This document shows positions 10,841-20,659 of a stretch of DNA of 64,000 nucleotides, one piece after another. The notes under the pieces were generated by a model. The model did not search any database, was not told the DNA's origin, and was given only the letters and a program-made list of their open reading frames with translations. Within the stretch, counting starts at the first letter, position 1, and every line of letters begins with the position of its first letter. The position numbers were made by a program, and so were the translations under genes. The stretch lies in the NCBI GenBank assembly GCA_018881555.1, contig JACAXG010000081.1, positions 726,399 through 790,398 on the forward strand, read 5' to 3'. This stretch comes from Amblyornis subalaris. Its lineage: Eukaryota; Chordata; Aves; Passeriformes; Ptilonorhynchidae.

Positions 10841-11373
10841 TGAACTCACCCCAAAGGTGCTGAACTCACCCTGGGAATGCTGAACTTAACCCAAAGGCGC
10901 CAAATTCATCCCAAAGGTGCTGAACTCACCCTGGGAATGCTGAATTCACCTTGGGGATGCTGAACTCACCCTAATCGTGCTGAACTCACCCCAAGGGTGC
11001 TGAATTCACTTCAAAGGTGCTGAACTCACCCTGGGAATGCTGAACTCACCCCAAAGGTGCTGAACAAACCCTGGGGATGCTGAACTTACCCCAAAGGTGC
11101 TGAACAAACCCTGGGGATGCTGAACTCACCCCGGGAATGCTGAACTTACCCCGGGAATGCTGAACTTACCCCAAAGCTGCGGAACTCACCCCAAAGGTGC
11201 TGAACTCACCCCGGAGATGCTGAACTTAACCCAGGGGTGCTGAACTCACCCTCGGAGTGCTGAATTCACTTCAGAGGTGCTGAACTCACCCCAAATATGC
11301 TGAACTCACCCCAAATGTGCTGAACTCACCCCAAATGTGCTGAACTCACCCTGGGAATGCTGAACTCACCCCA
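10841..11373. repeat. 20-bp minisatellite, about 26.6 units, no indels
   Basis: The consensus is TGAACTCACCC followed by CAAAGGTGC or TGGGAATGC. Every unit is exactly 20 bp, from 10841 to the last partial unit at 11361, so phase is never lost. Two main subtypes (CCAAAGGTGC and CTGGGAATGC or CTGGGGATGC tails) interleave, and a third tail (CCAAATGTGC) is clustered at 11281-11340. On the minus strand 16 of 27 units contain GGGTGAGTTC, which matches the 5' splice-site consensus. As the unit is not a multiple of three, coding function is unlikely. Confidence 0.97.
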
Positions 11374-13415
11374 TGCTGGGGCTGGCACAGGGAACCCTAA
11401 GGCGGGTGGAGGTGCCTGTTGGAGCAGGGCCGGGGCTGCAGGAGATGCAGGGGCAGCACCAGGACCCTCCTGGATTGAAACGCCCGAGGGAGGATCATCC
11501 CCTGGCCTGGAGGGTCCCACGCAGCCCCTTCCCCCGCCCTGCAGCCCCCCTCACCCGCCNAGCTGGGCAGGGGCAGAGCAGAAGGTGCAGCAGCCGCGGG
11601 CGAAAGCAGCACGAAACTGAGAGGGGAGGAGGGAGGAAGGCGCAGCTGAGAGCCAGGAGTGATAAAATATTCCCCAGCTCGATTAAGAAGTGACAAGCAG
11701 GGCCGGCAGAGTGGCTGGGCACGCGGTCCCGCTGCAGCTGGGCCCGGAGCAGGCTGCTCCCGNGGGATGCGGGGGTTTTATGGGATGTGGCACTTGGCCG
11801 TCAGTGCCACAGCCCGGGCACGGCTGGAGCCGAGCAATGCCGCTCCCCCCGCTCCTGAGGCTTCCCAGGCCCTTGTAAAGGAACATCTGTTACCAGGCCC
11901 CAGTTAACAACTCCTTTGGGGAATACGGGAGCTGCTTCCATGCTTAACAGGTTTTGCAGGAGCAGAGGAGGGGAGGCAGGAGAGCCCGAGGGCCTGGAGG
12001 CAGCGGAGCTTGGTCCCCACGAGGATTTGGTGGCTGAAGCGAAGCCCTCGCCCGGCCCCACGGGACAGGGACCACGTTACGCNGCGGGGCTGGAGCTGCG
12101 GCCTCGGGAAGCTGTTCCCAGCCTGCTGCTGGGCTTGGAAAAGCTGGAAATTTCCCGGTGTGAGGAAGCCCGGCCTCCAGCCAGCCCCGGCGGGCAGTGC
12201 TGACCTTTGCAGCTCAGCTGGAGCCACAGGATGAGACTCGTTGTCTCTTCCTTCCTAACACGGATTTTCGGTGGAAGACAGGAGTCCCCTGAGCATCCAC
12301 ATCTCCAGGCACAGGCGAGCTGCCGTTCCCGAGGCTGGGAAGGTTTGGGGTGATGCAGCTGCAGCGTTCAAGCTCCACCTCACCCCACTCCTCCTGCCGA
12401 AAACCCGCTCCCGGGGATGCCGCCACCACCGTGCCACAGCCACGTCCTTCAGGAAGGACCAGGACCCTCAGGAGGTGGAATTCAGTGACCTGAAGTCACC
12501 TCCCTGGCCCGCGGGGCTGGAGGAGCAGAAGGACGAGCAGCGCCGGCCCCGGGGCAGCCCGCGGGTGCTCTGCGCGTGGAACGGGAACGGCTCCTGCTCC
12601 TGCTGCAGGAAGTTTTCCCTCCCGAGGAGTGGGCAGGAGGCCCCTCCCGGCTGTCAGCAGCGCCGCGGTGCCTGGCGCTGGGTAATTAAACCTTTTATTC
12701 GGTGCCTGGAGGCGCGAAGGCATCAAGGGCTCTTATCAAAGCAGGAACCCAGCGGGGCCGGCTCGNTGCGGAGGGGAGGGAGAGACGCCAAAGCTGCCTG
12801 AGAGAAAGTTTGGGCTTCATCCTCCTCTCCCAACTCTTTAAATCCACCTTGTGAACGACTAATCCGCGTTCAAACGCGCCTCTGCAGTTGGGCAGGGCCA
12901 AACCCTCCTGCTGCAGCAGCGGTGCCATCCCTGGCGCTGCTCCTCGCCCTGGGCTCTGCCCTGGCTCAGGATCCGGGGTCAAAAGCCCCGTGGATCTGTG
13001 GATTAAAGGGAATTTCTCGCCCTCACCCCAAACACCACCCTCTGCACGAGGTGGTGACCCAGGGGCTGCTCTCGCCGGCTCTGCTGTGACATCTGGGGAC
13101 GCCCAGACCTGAGTGAGGGGACAGCATCAGCCGCTCACGGCGGGCAGGAGGGGCCGTGCCTGGCTCGGGGGGGACACGCAGCACCCCAAAAGCAGTTTCA
13201 GAGCCCCTGGCTGCAGNCCTGGCACACACACAGTGCACGGAGAGGGGACAGGGCCGGGCTCTGCCACAGCCCCCCAGGCACAGCCGCCCCCGGCCCAGGA
13301 TTGGGGACCCTCCCCTTCCCCAGGGCCTCGCCCCCCCTGGTGTTTTGGGGAGCAGGAGCAGCGCGCAGGGGCCGTGCCAGAGCTCCAAGGCGGAGTGGAT
13401 TTTGCAGCTCTCGGA
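11374..13415. other. GC-rich unique non-coding DNA
   Basis: About 2 kb of GC-rich sequence without a recognisable gene. A minor AT word, GGGTAATTAAACC, occurs near 12680. A plus-strand frame of 176 codons (12271-12801) has no domain and is opposed by minus-strand frames. Confidence 0.55.
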
Positions 13416-13419
13416 TACA

Positions 13420-13560
13420 AGGAGGAATCATAACGTCGTTTATCATCTTTAAAGATACGCGGGGTTGGCGAGGGAATGAATTCTTCTTCATAACCCAGTT
13501 CCCAGGATATTTTTACTGTGCATCATAAATTATAATACCTTTTTATTTTTGCTTTATGGC
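13420..13560. promoter_or_regulatory. AT-rich island, candidate conserved non-coding element
   Basis: Low-GC block with ATCATAACGTCG, TTTATCATCTTTAAAGATA and CATAAATTATAATACC words. Both edges are sharp. No coding or repeat signature is seen. Confidence 0.4.
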
Positions 13561-14575
13561 CTGTCCCCCGCCAATTCTGGTNATCTACATCCTCATCCCC
13601 CCCCCAGTGCTTTGGGAACAATCCCTGCCTGTCTCTCTCCTCCTCCCATCGGCTCCCCAATCTCTCTCCTTCCACCACCATCTCTTTTTCCCCTGTCCAC
13701 CCGCGGGGCCGGGGCTGGGGAGCTTTGGGAATCAGGAATCACCAGGAGTGGACGGTGACACCTCTGGGCGGGTGGAGCTGCGGCCACNGCCCTGACCCAC
13801 GGCCCTGGCAGCAGGAGGGAGGCCAGCACCAGGTCCTGGCAGTGCTGCACCAGGTCCTGGCAGTGCTGNACCAGGTCCTGGCAGTGCTGCACCGGCCCAG
13901 CAGCTCCCTCAGACCTCCCTGGGTGCCTGAGCCAGCCCTGAATCCCCCCTTTCCCAGCAGGGTGACAGCCCAGCTCCAGGTATTCCCGGGATTGGGAGGG
14001 CTCTGAGCTTGATGCAGCCNTGTCTGGGCATGGTTTGGGGGCCCTGGTCGGTTTGTCCAGCTGCACAGCTCAGGTGTGAGCCAGGGAAGGGATTTCAGCT
14101 CCGTTCACACCTGAAATCCAAAAGGGAGCAGCCCAGTGCAGGTGAATTGGCCTGGAACGATGCAGCCACGCCTGAGGCAAATCCAGACATCCCAAACTCT
14201 GGGTATGACCCTCGGAGGAGATGCTGCCCAGCCAAGGCAGCCCTTCCTGGTTTTTATCCCTACAGTGGTGCCAGGAACCCAGGGAGATCCCACTGCCCAG
14301 CTCAGCATTCCCATGCCCACGTCCCACAGCCTCGCCTGCATCCTCCATTCCCAGGAAGCTGCTCCGAGGGATTTCCAGGGCTCCTTTCTTTGCAAAACCT
14401 TCTCCCTTGAAGGAAAGATCGTTTTACAAACCGCCCTGGGTGGGGAGACCCTCGGGAGAGAGGGGGGGACAGTGGCCAGGACTTCTTTGGTGGCCTCACT
14501 TCCCTCCCGGCGGGAGGAATTCAGCCCTGGAGCAGGAGCCGGGGAGGAGAGGTGAGTGTTTATCCCTGAGAAATA
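13561..14575. other. GC-rich unique non-coding DNA
   Basis: Apart from the 21-bp tandem repeat at 13827-13892 nothing specific is visible. Confidence 0.55.
13827..13892. repeat. 21-bp tandem repeat, three copies
   Basis: The unit CACCAGGTCCTGGCAGTGCTG starts at 13827, 13848 and 13869. The third copy carries an ambiguous base at its first position. The copies are otherwise identical, which suggests recent slippage and probable length polymorphism. Confidence 0.95.
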
Positions 14576-14579
14576 TGGA

Positions 14580-15370
14580 GATTTGCCGCGATGAGGCTGG
14601 CTAAGAACATTACATTCGCCACGCTAAGCCGGAGAGCCTCGGGGCTTTGCGCGGGGCTCAGGCGCTCGCTCCCGGCAGGGAGAGGCTTTGGGCACGTCGG
14701 GATTTACGGCAGCCCCGGGAAAACATCCCTCTCCTGGGAACAGCCGGCACGGCTGACGGCGCAGACAGCACCGGATTTCCCCGGCCTGGGAGGGGTTTCA
14801 GGGCAGGGACTGCTTTCCCCGGGCCCAGAAGGGATTGATAGGGCTACCGCAACGCCCCCACCGCAGTCATTCCCGTTTTCCGGCGCTCCTCCCAGCAGTT
14901 TCCAGCCTGGGCTCAGCACCTGGATGTGGGATGCCACCCTGGCACAGCCCCACGTGGATGCGCCCCCCGTGCCCCCAAATCCAGCACAGGGCNGGGCAGG
15001 GAGGAGCGGGAACCGCTGGACGTGTGGCCACCTTGGAGGCTGCGCTTGGCTCCCGCCCCTCCCCGCCACATCTGGGGCTTCTCCGGGAAAAACGGGAGCA
15101 CNGGGAGCAGGTTAACAGCCGGGAAAATGATCGCTAACAACGCGACCGGGGGCTTGTTCGTCCCCGTTCGCTTGGAGCCCGAGCGATCGGTCGGAGGTAG
15201 TTAAGAGGCAGCGCAGTGTGTTATTGCCGGGCTGCTCGGGGGGGACCCGGGCTCGTTAACGAGCGCCTCTGCCGGGAAGCGTTCCCGGGAGCATTCCCAG
15301 GGGCCGTGCTGGAAGCTGGAGCGGAGCGGGAGCGAGGGAGCGTGTCGAGGGAGGCTGGGAATGATCCTTC
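14580..15370. promoter_or_regulatory. CpG-rich region, possible orphan CpG island
   Basis: CpG dinucleotides are frequent in two clusters, about 14580-14900 and 15120-15370, the latter containing the 14-bp palindrome GCTCGTTAACGAGC (15251-15264). No gene start can be linked to it. It could be a promoter of an unannotated transcript or a CpG-rich regulatory element. Confidence 0.35.
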
Positions 15371-15448
15371 TGCTCCGGCAGCCTGGGGCAGGGAAGGGAT
15401 GCGGGGATGGGCTCTGGGAGAGCTCGGGACAAGTGGCCACCCGAAAGC

Positions 15449-15520
15449 TGGGAAAAGGAGGGTGGGAGAGGCTTGAAAAGGAGGATGGAAGAGGCTTGAA
15501 AAGGAGGATGGAAGAGGCTT
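15449..15520. repeat. 23-bp purine-rich tandem repeat
   Basis: Full units GAGGCTTGAAAAGGAGGATGG(AA) start at 15468 and 15491. A partial unit precedes them at 15449 and another follows at 15514. The plus strand is almost all purine. Confidence 0.9.
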
Positions 15521-16680
15521 CTTGGTGTCTGCCAAGGGGTGGAGGAATGGGTCACCCCAGCCTCGTTCAGCCCTGGCGCATCAGCATCCACGTGCACTGG
15601 GCTCGGGGCTGCCTCTGAGCACAGCCAGGTCTGGGGGTCCCAGCCTGAGTGGGACACGGGGAGGGGACAGAAAACAGCTCTGTGCGTGTCCCGGGGCATT
15701 TCCAAGCAGATGGAAGGGCCGTGGAGCCCGAGGAGCAGGGGACACACGGGCCATGGGCGGCCGCGAGCCCTGCGAGGAGAGCGGGCCGGGCGGGGGGCNG
15801 CNGNGAACAGGGCAGCAGTGACAAATGAGTTTAATTCCTGGGCAGACACCGATGGGAGGGGGTGATTAATGAGCCCAGCACCTCGGCGCGGCCTCAGGAG
15901 CTCAGGGAGATGTTTTGGCAGAGGGTGGAGCAGCGGGAACTGAGGGCAGACAGGAGGTGACAACCACTCGCAGAGTTCCTCTCCNTCCTGCCCGCTCCAT
16001 CCCTCTGACCATCTCCCAGGTCTGGGTCCTTCCCAGAGGTTCAGGGGCAGGATTAGAACCCTTCTATCATTTCTCCTGTCCTCTCCCTCTTATCCCATCA
16101 AACACAGGCGCTGGCACGGCTGGTGCTCCAGGGACCTGGCACGGAGCACCTTCCCCCCGGACACAGCTCCTTCCCATCCAGGCTGCTGTGCCAGCACCGG
16201 CCTCTGGCCCCGTCCCGCTCTGCCTCTGCCTGCGAGGGCAGTGCAGAACTGGTTAAACTGGGAGCATCCCCCGTGAAGGATCTGCCCTTCCCAGAGGCAC
16301 AGAGATGCCACCGGCGCTGGGAACGGCGGCTCCGTCCCTCCTCCCCGGCCCCGTCTGGAGCTGCTGGTGCCCCCTGCCCCCTCCCCGGCGCGTTCCTCGC
16401 TCGCAGCCCTGGGCCGGATCCAGCTGGCTCCTCCGGCGGAGNGTGGAGCTGGCCCCGGGCAGCGGGGCCGTGCCAGGAGCAGCCCCTGGAGCATTGGGCA
16501 CAGCAGCTGCTGGTGCTGATTAAAAACGGAGCAACCCAGCAATTATCGGGCTGTGACAGCCCCTGCTGCTGCTGGGGACACGGCGGGGGGGGGGCCCGGG
16601 CAGCCCCAGCTGGATCCCCAGTTCCCCCCTGGATCCCACAGGGATATCCCGGGAAACACGCGTGTGCTGCTCCCACAGTG
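15521..16680. other. GC-rich unique non-coding DNA
   Basis: No gene is recognised. Three single N occur close together at 15799-15805, a low-quality GC-rich spot. A plus-strand frame of 310 codons (16123-17055) has no domain, is faced by minus-strand frames, and runs through the island at 17015, so it is rejected as coding. Confidence 0.55.
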
Positions 16681-16686
16681 ATGGTG

Positions 16687-16700
16687 CCCGCAGGGGGCAC
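16687..16700 (+). promoter_or_regulatory. CTCF-like core, 13 of 14 positions
   Basis: CCCGCAGGGGGCAC matches the degenerate CTCF core CCASYAGRKGGCRS except at position 3. By my estimate about one match this good is expected by chance in 64 kb, so on its own it is weak. Its interest is its orientation, facing the perfect minus-strand core at 52474-52487. Confidence 0.35.
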
Positions 16701-17014
16701 ATTCCAAAGGCGTCAGGCAAGGGGATGTACAAATCCACGGGGATCTGGCACCACGGGGGCTGCTCCCGAGGGTCCGGATGTGCCGCAGGGCGGGAGCACA
16801 GGGGCAGGCAGGGACACACTAAGGACACGGGTGTCACCTTGCACTCGTGTCTCTGTCCACTGGGACACAGCTGTGGCTTCCAAGAGATCCCAGGGAAGCA
16901 CCTGGACACACCAGAAGCCCCCAGGGCAGTCCCCAGGGAAGCGCAAGGACACGCCAGCAGTCCCCGCGGAGCTCCGAGCAGCCTTCCCCTCCCCCCAGCC
17001 CGGCCTCCCCTCAT

Positions 17015-17310
17015 TAATATCCGCGGCTGAATTATTTATCACAAACAGATGTTAGGGTTTAAAGAGCGTTAAGAGGATATCCTCGGCTAATCAATTCATT
17101 TTTAACTAGTTTATGTGTTTATTACCACCAGAATTTGGACTTGGGCCGCCGGGTGGAATCATCCCTCGTTCATCACCGAGTGCCGCTTGGATGCCTCTGC
17201 CGAGTCCCTGGGGACCGCGAGCGAGCCACAAATCTGCTGCCTGCTGGCCAGGGACTGGGCTTGCTCATTCCCTCGTTTCCATCCGCTGCGTAAAATCCAG
17301 ACTCTGAGCT
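17015..17310. promoter_or_regulatory. AT-rich island, candidate conserved non-coding element
   Basis: The densest part (17015-17140) includes CATTAATATCC, GAATTATTTATC, the palindrome GAGGATATCCTC (17073-17084), CTAATCAATTCATTTTTAAC and GTTTATTACC. The segment then grades into higher GC. The word mix is typical of vertebrate developmental enhancers. Confidence 0.45.
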
Positions 17311-19025
17311 GGAGCGCTCTGGGAGCTCCCCAAAAAATGAGCTTTGCCTCCGTGGGCAGCAGCCAGGCCGGGCTGGGAGGGGGGGGAGTATCCTGGGAAA
17401 GGTGGGGGAGGGAGGAGGACTCCAGGCCTCTGGGGAAGGAGTGGGAGGTGGACTCTGAATGTCTCTCTCCATCTCCCCTGCACTCCCCAGCCCTCCAGGC
17501 AAGTCCTCTGCTTCTCTGGGATCACCCTGGACACCCCAACGCTCTCAGTTTTCTGGGAATCTGGCCCATCAAATGCTCTGGGATGAGACCAAGCAAAGCC
17601 AGGACACCTTCAGAGGGTGCAGTTTGTGCCCAATGCCGACGAACCCCCTGGTGTTCTCCATCCCCTTTAAAATGAGGAGCAACTCGGAGTGAGGGAGCAG
17701 GGATAAGGAGCATCCTCCAGGCTCCAGCCACGACCAGGGGCTCCCAGTCCCTCCCAGCTGTCCCCTCAGGCTGCCCTGGGACACCTTTGGGAGACACTGG
17801 GCACAAAGCAGGAGGGCAAGGAGGTGACTGGTGTGAACACCCAGCCCTCATCCCATGGGATACCCCTCTGGAACACAGCCAGAACGGCTCTGTGCTCCCT
17901 GTCACAGCCATCCCAAATCCCCGGGGAACCCAAGGGATCCCCCAGCCAGTTCATCACCCTCTAAGAGGCACCAAAGCCTTAAAGAACCTGTCAGCCGTGA
18001 GGGACTCGAACATTTCAGCCTGTCACCATTTCCAAGAGATATCGGGGAGAAGAACAAGGAGGGGAGATGCTGGAGGAGGAGGATAAATGGTGCCGGGAAG
18101 GGGGGGAAAGGAGGGAAATGGGAGACACAAAAGCACGGAGGGGGCGAGGCTGCGCTCGGAGCGCTGCAATTAAAGGCACCCCGAGCTCACCCAATTAAAG
18201 CGACTGGAGAGAGGAGGAATCCCAAAGGATAATTTCCTGGCAAATTGCTCGTTTGTCTCTCCCAGCCTCCGANGCTGGAGCGCTTCCGTGTCACTCAAGC
18301 CACGGAGCTGAGCCCTGGGGAGAGNGGAGAGATGCTGGGAATGTAGCAGGGAAAAGGCATCGCTTCCCACGAAAGTGCCGTAAATCNGAGAGGATCTGAT
18401 CCAGAGCTCCTGCAGAGCAGGGAGAAGGGACAGGAGCAGGAGCGATGGGGACGGATGGAGCGCCCTGACCCTGCCTGGTGTCTGGATGGGATGGGATTCC
18501 TGCCCCAGGGAGATCTATCCCCTTCCACAGTGTCCCCAGCGTGTCCCACGCGGCGTGTGCTCCCTCCTGTCCCTCTGCAGGAGCTCCTCGGGCATTCCCA
18601 GCCCTCAGCCCCGNTCCTGGCCGCTCCTCAGGGCTGTCCATAAAGGCAAACACGGACCGGGAGATTTCCCCTGCTCGGTGCCGGTGTTTGAAGCTGGAGC
18701 TGTGGGGATCGGGGAATGCGGGAACACCGAGCCGGACGCTGGCTCCAGGGAGGCCGAGGAGATGCAGAACCCCAGAGCGTCCAGAGCCAAGCCCAAATCA
18801 CGGAGCAAAGGGAGGAGAAGCAGCCCCAGCTCCAAGAAAACCAAAATCGCCCCTGAAACAGCAAGACNTGCGAAGCCAAGGCTCCACTGCAGGGGCTGAG
18901 GGGCTCTGGGACACCCGTGGGATGGGGGGAGTGGAGTCACGCCCTGAGCCTCGCGTGGTGCAGCCAGGGGTCCCCAGCAGCTCACCAGCGGGTGGGCAGG
19001 AGCGGGGGGACAACCGTGTGGCCCC
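17311..19025. other. GC-rich unique non-coding DNA
   Basis: No gene is recognised. No single N is present from 16443 to 18272. A small AT word group (CAATTAAAGGC, CCAATTAAAGC) lies near 18168-18200. Confidence 0.55.
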
Positions 19026-19029
19026 TGGC

Positions 19030-19500
19030 CCCTTCCCCAGTCCATCTTCCCACTCCCCAGCACTCATTCCCTGCTCCCCAGCACTCATTCCCTGCTCCCC
19101 AGCACTCATTCCCTGCTCCCCAGCCCTTCTTCCCCCCTTTTCCAGCAGCTCCTTCCCCTGTCCTGCTTCCCACTCCCCAGCCCTCATTCCCTGTTCCCTA
19201 ACCCTTCTTCCCTGTTCCCCAGCCCTCATTCCCTGCTCCCCAGTCCCCACTTTCTGCTCCCTAGCCCTTTTTCCCCCCTTCTCCAGCAGCTCCTTCCCCT
19301 TCCCCGGTCCCTCTTTGCCCTTCCCAGCCCTCATTCCCTGTTCCCCATCCCTCATTCTCTGCTCCCCAGTCCCTCTTCCGCCTCCCCAGCCCTCCTTCCC
19401 CTCTCCCAGCAGCTCCTTNCCCCTCTCCACCCCTCATTCCCTGCTCCACAACCCTTCTTCCCCCTCTCCCTCCCTCTTCCCCCTCTCCCCTCATCCCACC
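19030..19500. repeat. Pyrimidine-strand minisatellite, 21-bp core
   Basis: Three near-perfect 21-bp units (CACTCATTCCCTGCTCCCCAG) lie at about 19058-19120. They are flanked by degenerate copies with CCCTTCTTCCC, CCTCATTCCC and TTCCAGCAGCTCC blocks up to about 19500. The plus strand is almost free of G and of stop codons, which creates a 544-codon open frame (18478-20112). That frame is a repeat artefact. Confidence 0.9.
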
Positions 19501-20335
19501 CCGTCACCCGGCGGGCTCCAGCCGCTCTGCCAGCGCCGGGCAGTCCATCAGGGCCNCAGCCCGGCAGTGTCCAGGGCCGTGTGTGTCCATCCAGGCCCAG
19601 CACTCCCCCTTGGCACTGCCCAGGCCCTGATGCCNCAGGGTTTTGCCCATGATTCCACCGGCAGCTGCTGGAGGCGTCAGGAGCCGCTGCTCCGACGCTG
19701 CTCTGGGGCTTTTGCTCTCTGGTTTGCAGTAAAGTCTCTTTTTATGCTGACTTTTCTTGATTTATTCTCCTTTTCCTTTGCCCAGNGGTTCCCTCTCCGT
19801 GGCTGGCGGTGCCTTCCTGGACTCTGGGCCGAAAAGCATCAAACGAGGCAGGTTTGGAAGCAGGGCAGGAGGGGCTCAGCGCTTCTGGGAGCATCCAGCC
19901 TGGTTGGCATTCATCATAATCCCTGGCCCAGCGTGGGATTCATGCCCCTGGCTCCTCTGCCCTCCCTCTGGCCCCCAAAATGCTCAGGGTATAACCCAGA
20001 GCCGTTCCCATCCTGCTCCCCGGTCAGAGGGGAGGAAAAAGCCCTTTGCCATCTGCAAAGAGCTCAGGACACGATAATAACCGNGAGGATGATCCGTGGC
20101 AACTTGATTTAGGTAGGAAAACCCCCCGAGAGCTCCACAGGTCCAGGATTGCTCTGCCCGACCCCANTACAGGCACCCAGGGGTGCAGCACCCACAGACC
20201 CAAGGATGCCCATCCAAGGATGCGCTCCCACAGCCCGAGGGCGCAACGGGAAAACCCCACCCCTTTATCCACCTGTCCCTCCAAACCGCCCCCGGCCCGG
20301 CCCTCGGGGGCAAGCCCAAGTGGTTGCAGGAGATG
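19501..20335. other. Mostly GC-rich unique non-coding DNA
   Basis: A small AT-rich stretch at 19727-19785 (TAAAGTCTCTTTTTATGCTG) is present. Nothing else is recognised. Confidence 0.5.
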
Positions 20336-20339
20336 AACG

Positions 20340-20605
20340 ACCTTGGAAAAATGTAATTACGCGGCGGGGCCGTGCTGTTAATAACGGCGTATTCTCCCTG
20401 TCAATGGGCGCTAATTGAAAATGAGTGGGCGACTCGCGTGGCAGTGGAGTTGGCTGCAAAGCCTCGGCGCTGTATTAATTGTAGTAATTAGCAGTCGCTT
20501 TAGGTTGGAGTCAGCTATAAATAGGGGGTCCGTTAGTTNAGCGGAGAGCGTGATTTAAAATGCAAATAAAATCCCGACTCTCCGTGTAAATCACTCCCTT
20601 TCCCC
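20340..20605 (+). promoter_or_regulatory. AT-rich island, strong candidate enhancer or promoter
   Basis: The element begins with TGTAATTACGCGGCGG and contains TGTTAATAACGG, GCGCTAATTGAAAATGAG, TATTAATTG and TAATTA (20485-20490). These are followed by a TATA/MEF2-type box (20515-20524) and a perfect POU octamer ATGCAAAT (20560-20567). The mixture of CpG and homeodomain words with sharp edges suggests deep conservation, though none could be tested. Confidence 0.5.
20515..20524 (+). promoter_or_regulatory. TATA-like box CTATAAATAG (also a MEF2 consensus)
   Basis: CTATAAATAG followed by GGGG fits the TATA-box consensus in the plus direction and would place a start near 20547. It also matches the MEF2 site YTAWWWWTAR exactly, so promoter identity is not certain. 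A consensus splice donor, CTG|GTGAGT, lies at 20652, which would leave a first exon of about 105 nt with no long coding frame. Confidence 0.3.
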
Positions 20606-20659
20606 CAGCCCCTCGGATCTGCGGCGNTGGAAGGGCTGCGAGGCTGCTCTGGTGAGTTT

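Noticed and set aside
15251..15264. Perfect 14-bp palindrome GCTCGTTAACGAGC
   Set aside because: About four 14-bp palindromes are expected by chance in 64 kb, so it is not notable by itself.
16123..17055. 310-codon open frame on the plus strand
   Set aside because: Low-complexity Pro/Gly/Ala/Arg composition, overlapping minus-strand frames, no domain.
18478..20112. 544-codon open frame on the plus strand
   Set aside because: It runs through a degenerate pyrimidine minisatellite, has no domain, contains several ambiguous codons, and its peptide is a Ser/Pro/Phe-rich echo of the repeat.
20560..20567. Three perfect POU octamers (20560, 28045, 31509) taken as an enrichment
   Set aside because: About two are expected by chance in both strands of 64 kb. 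They matter only through their position inside islands.
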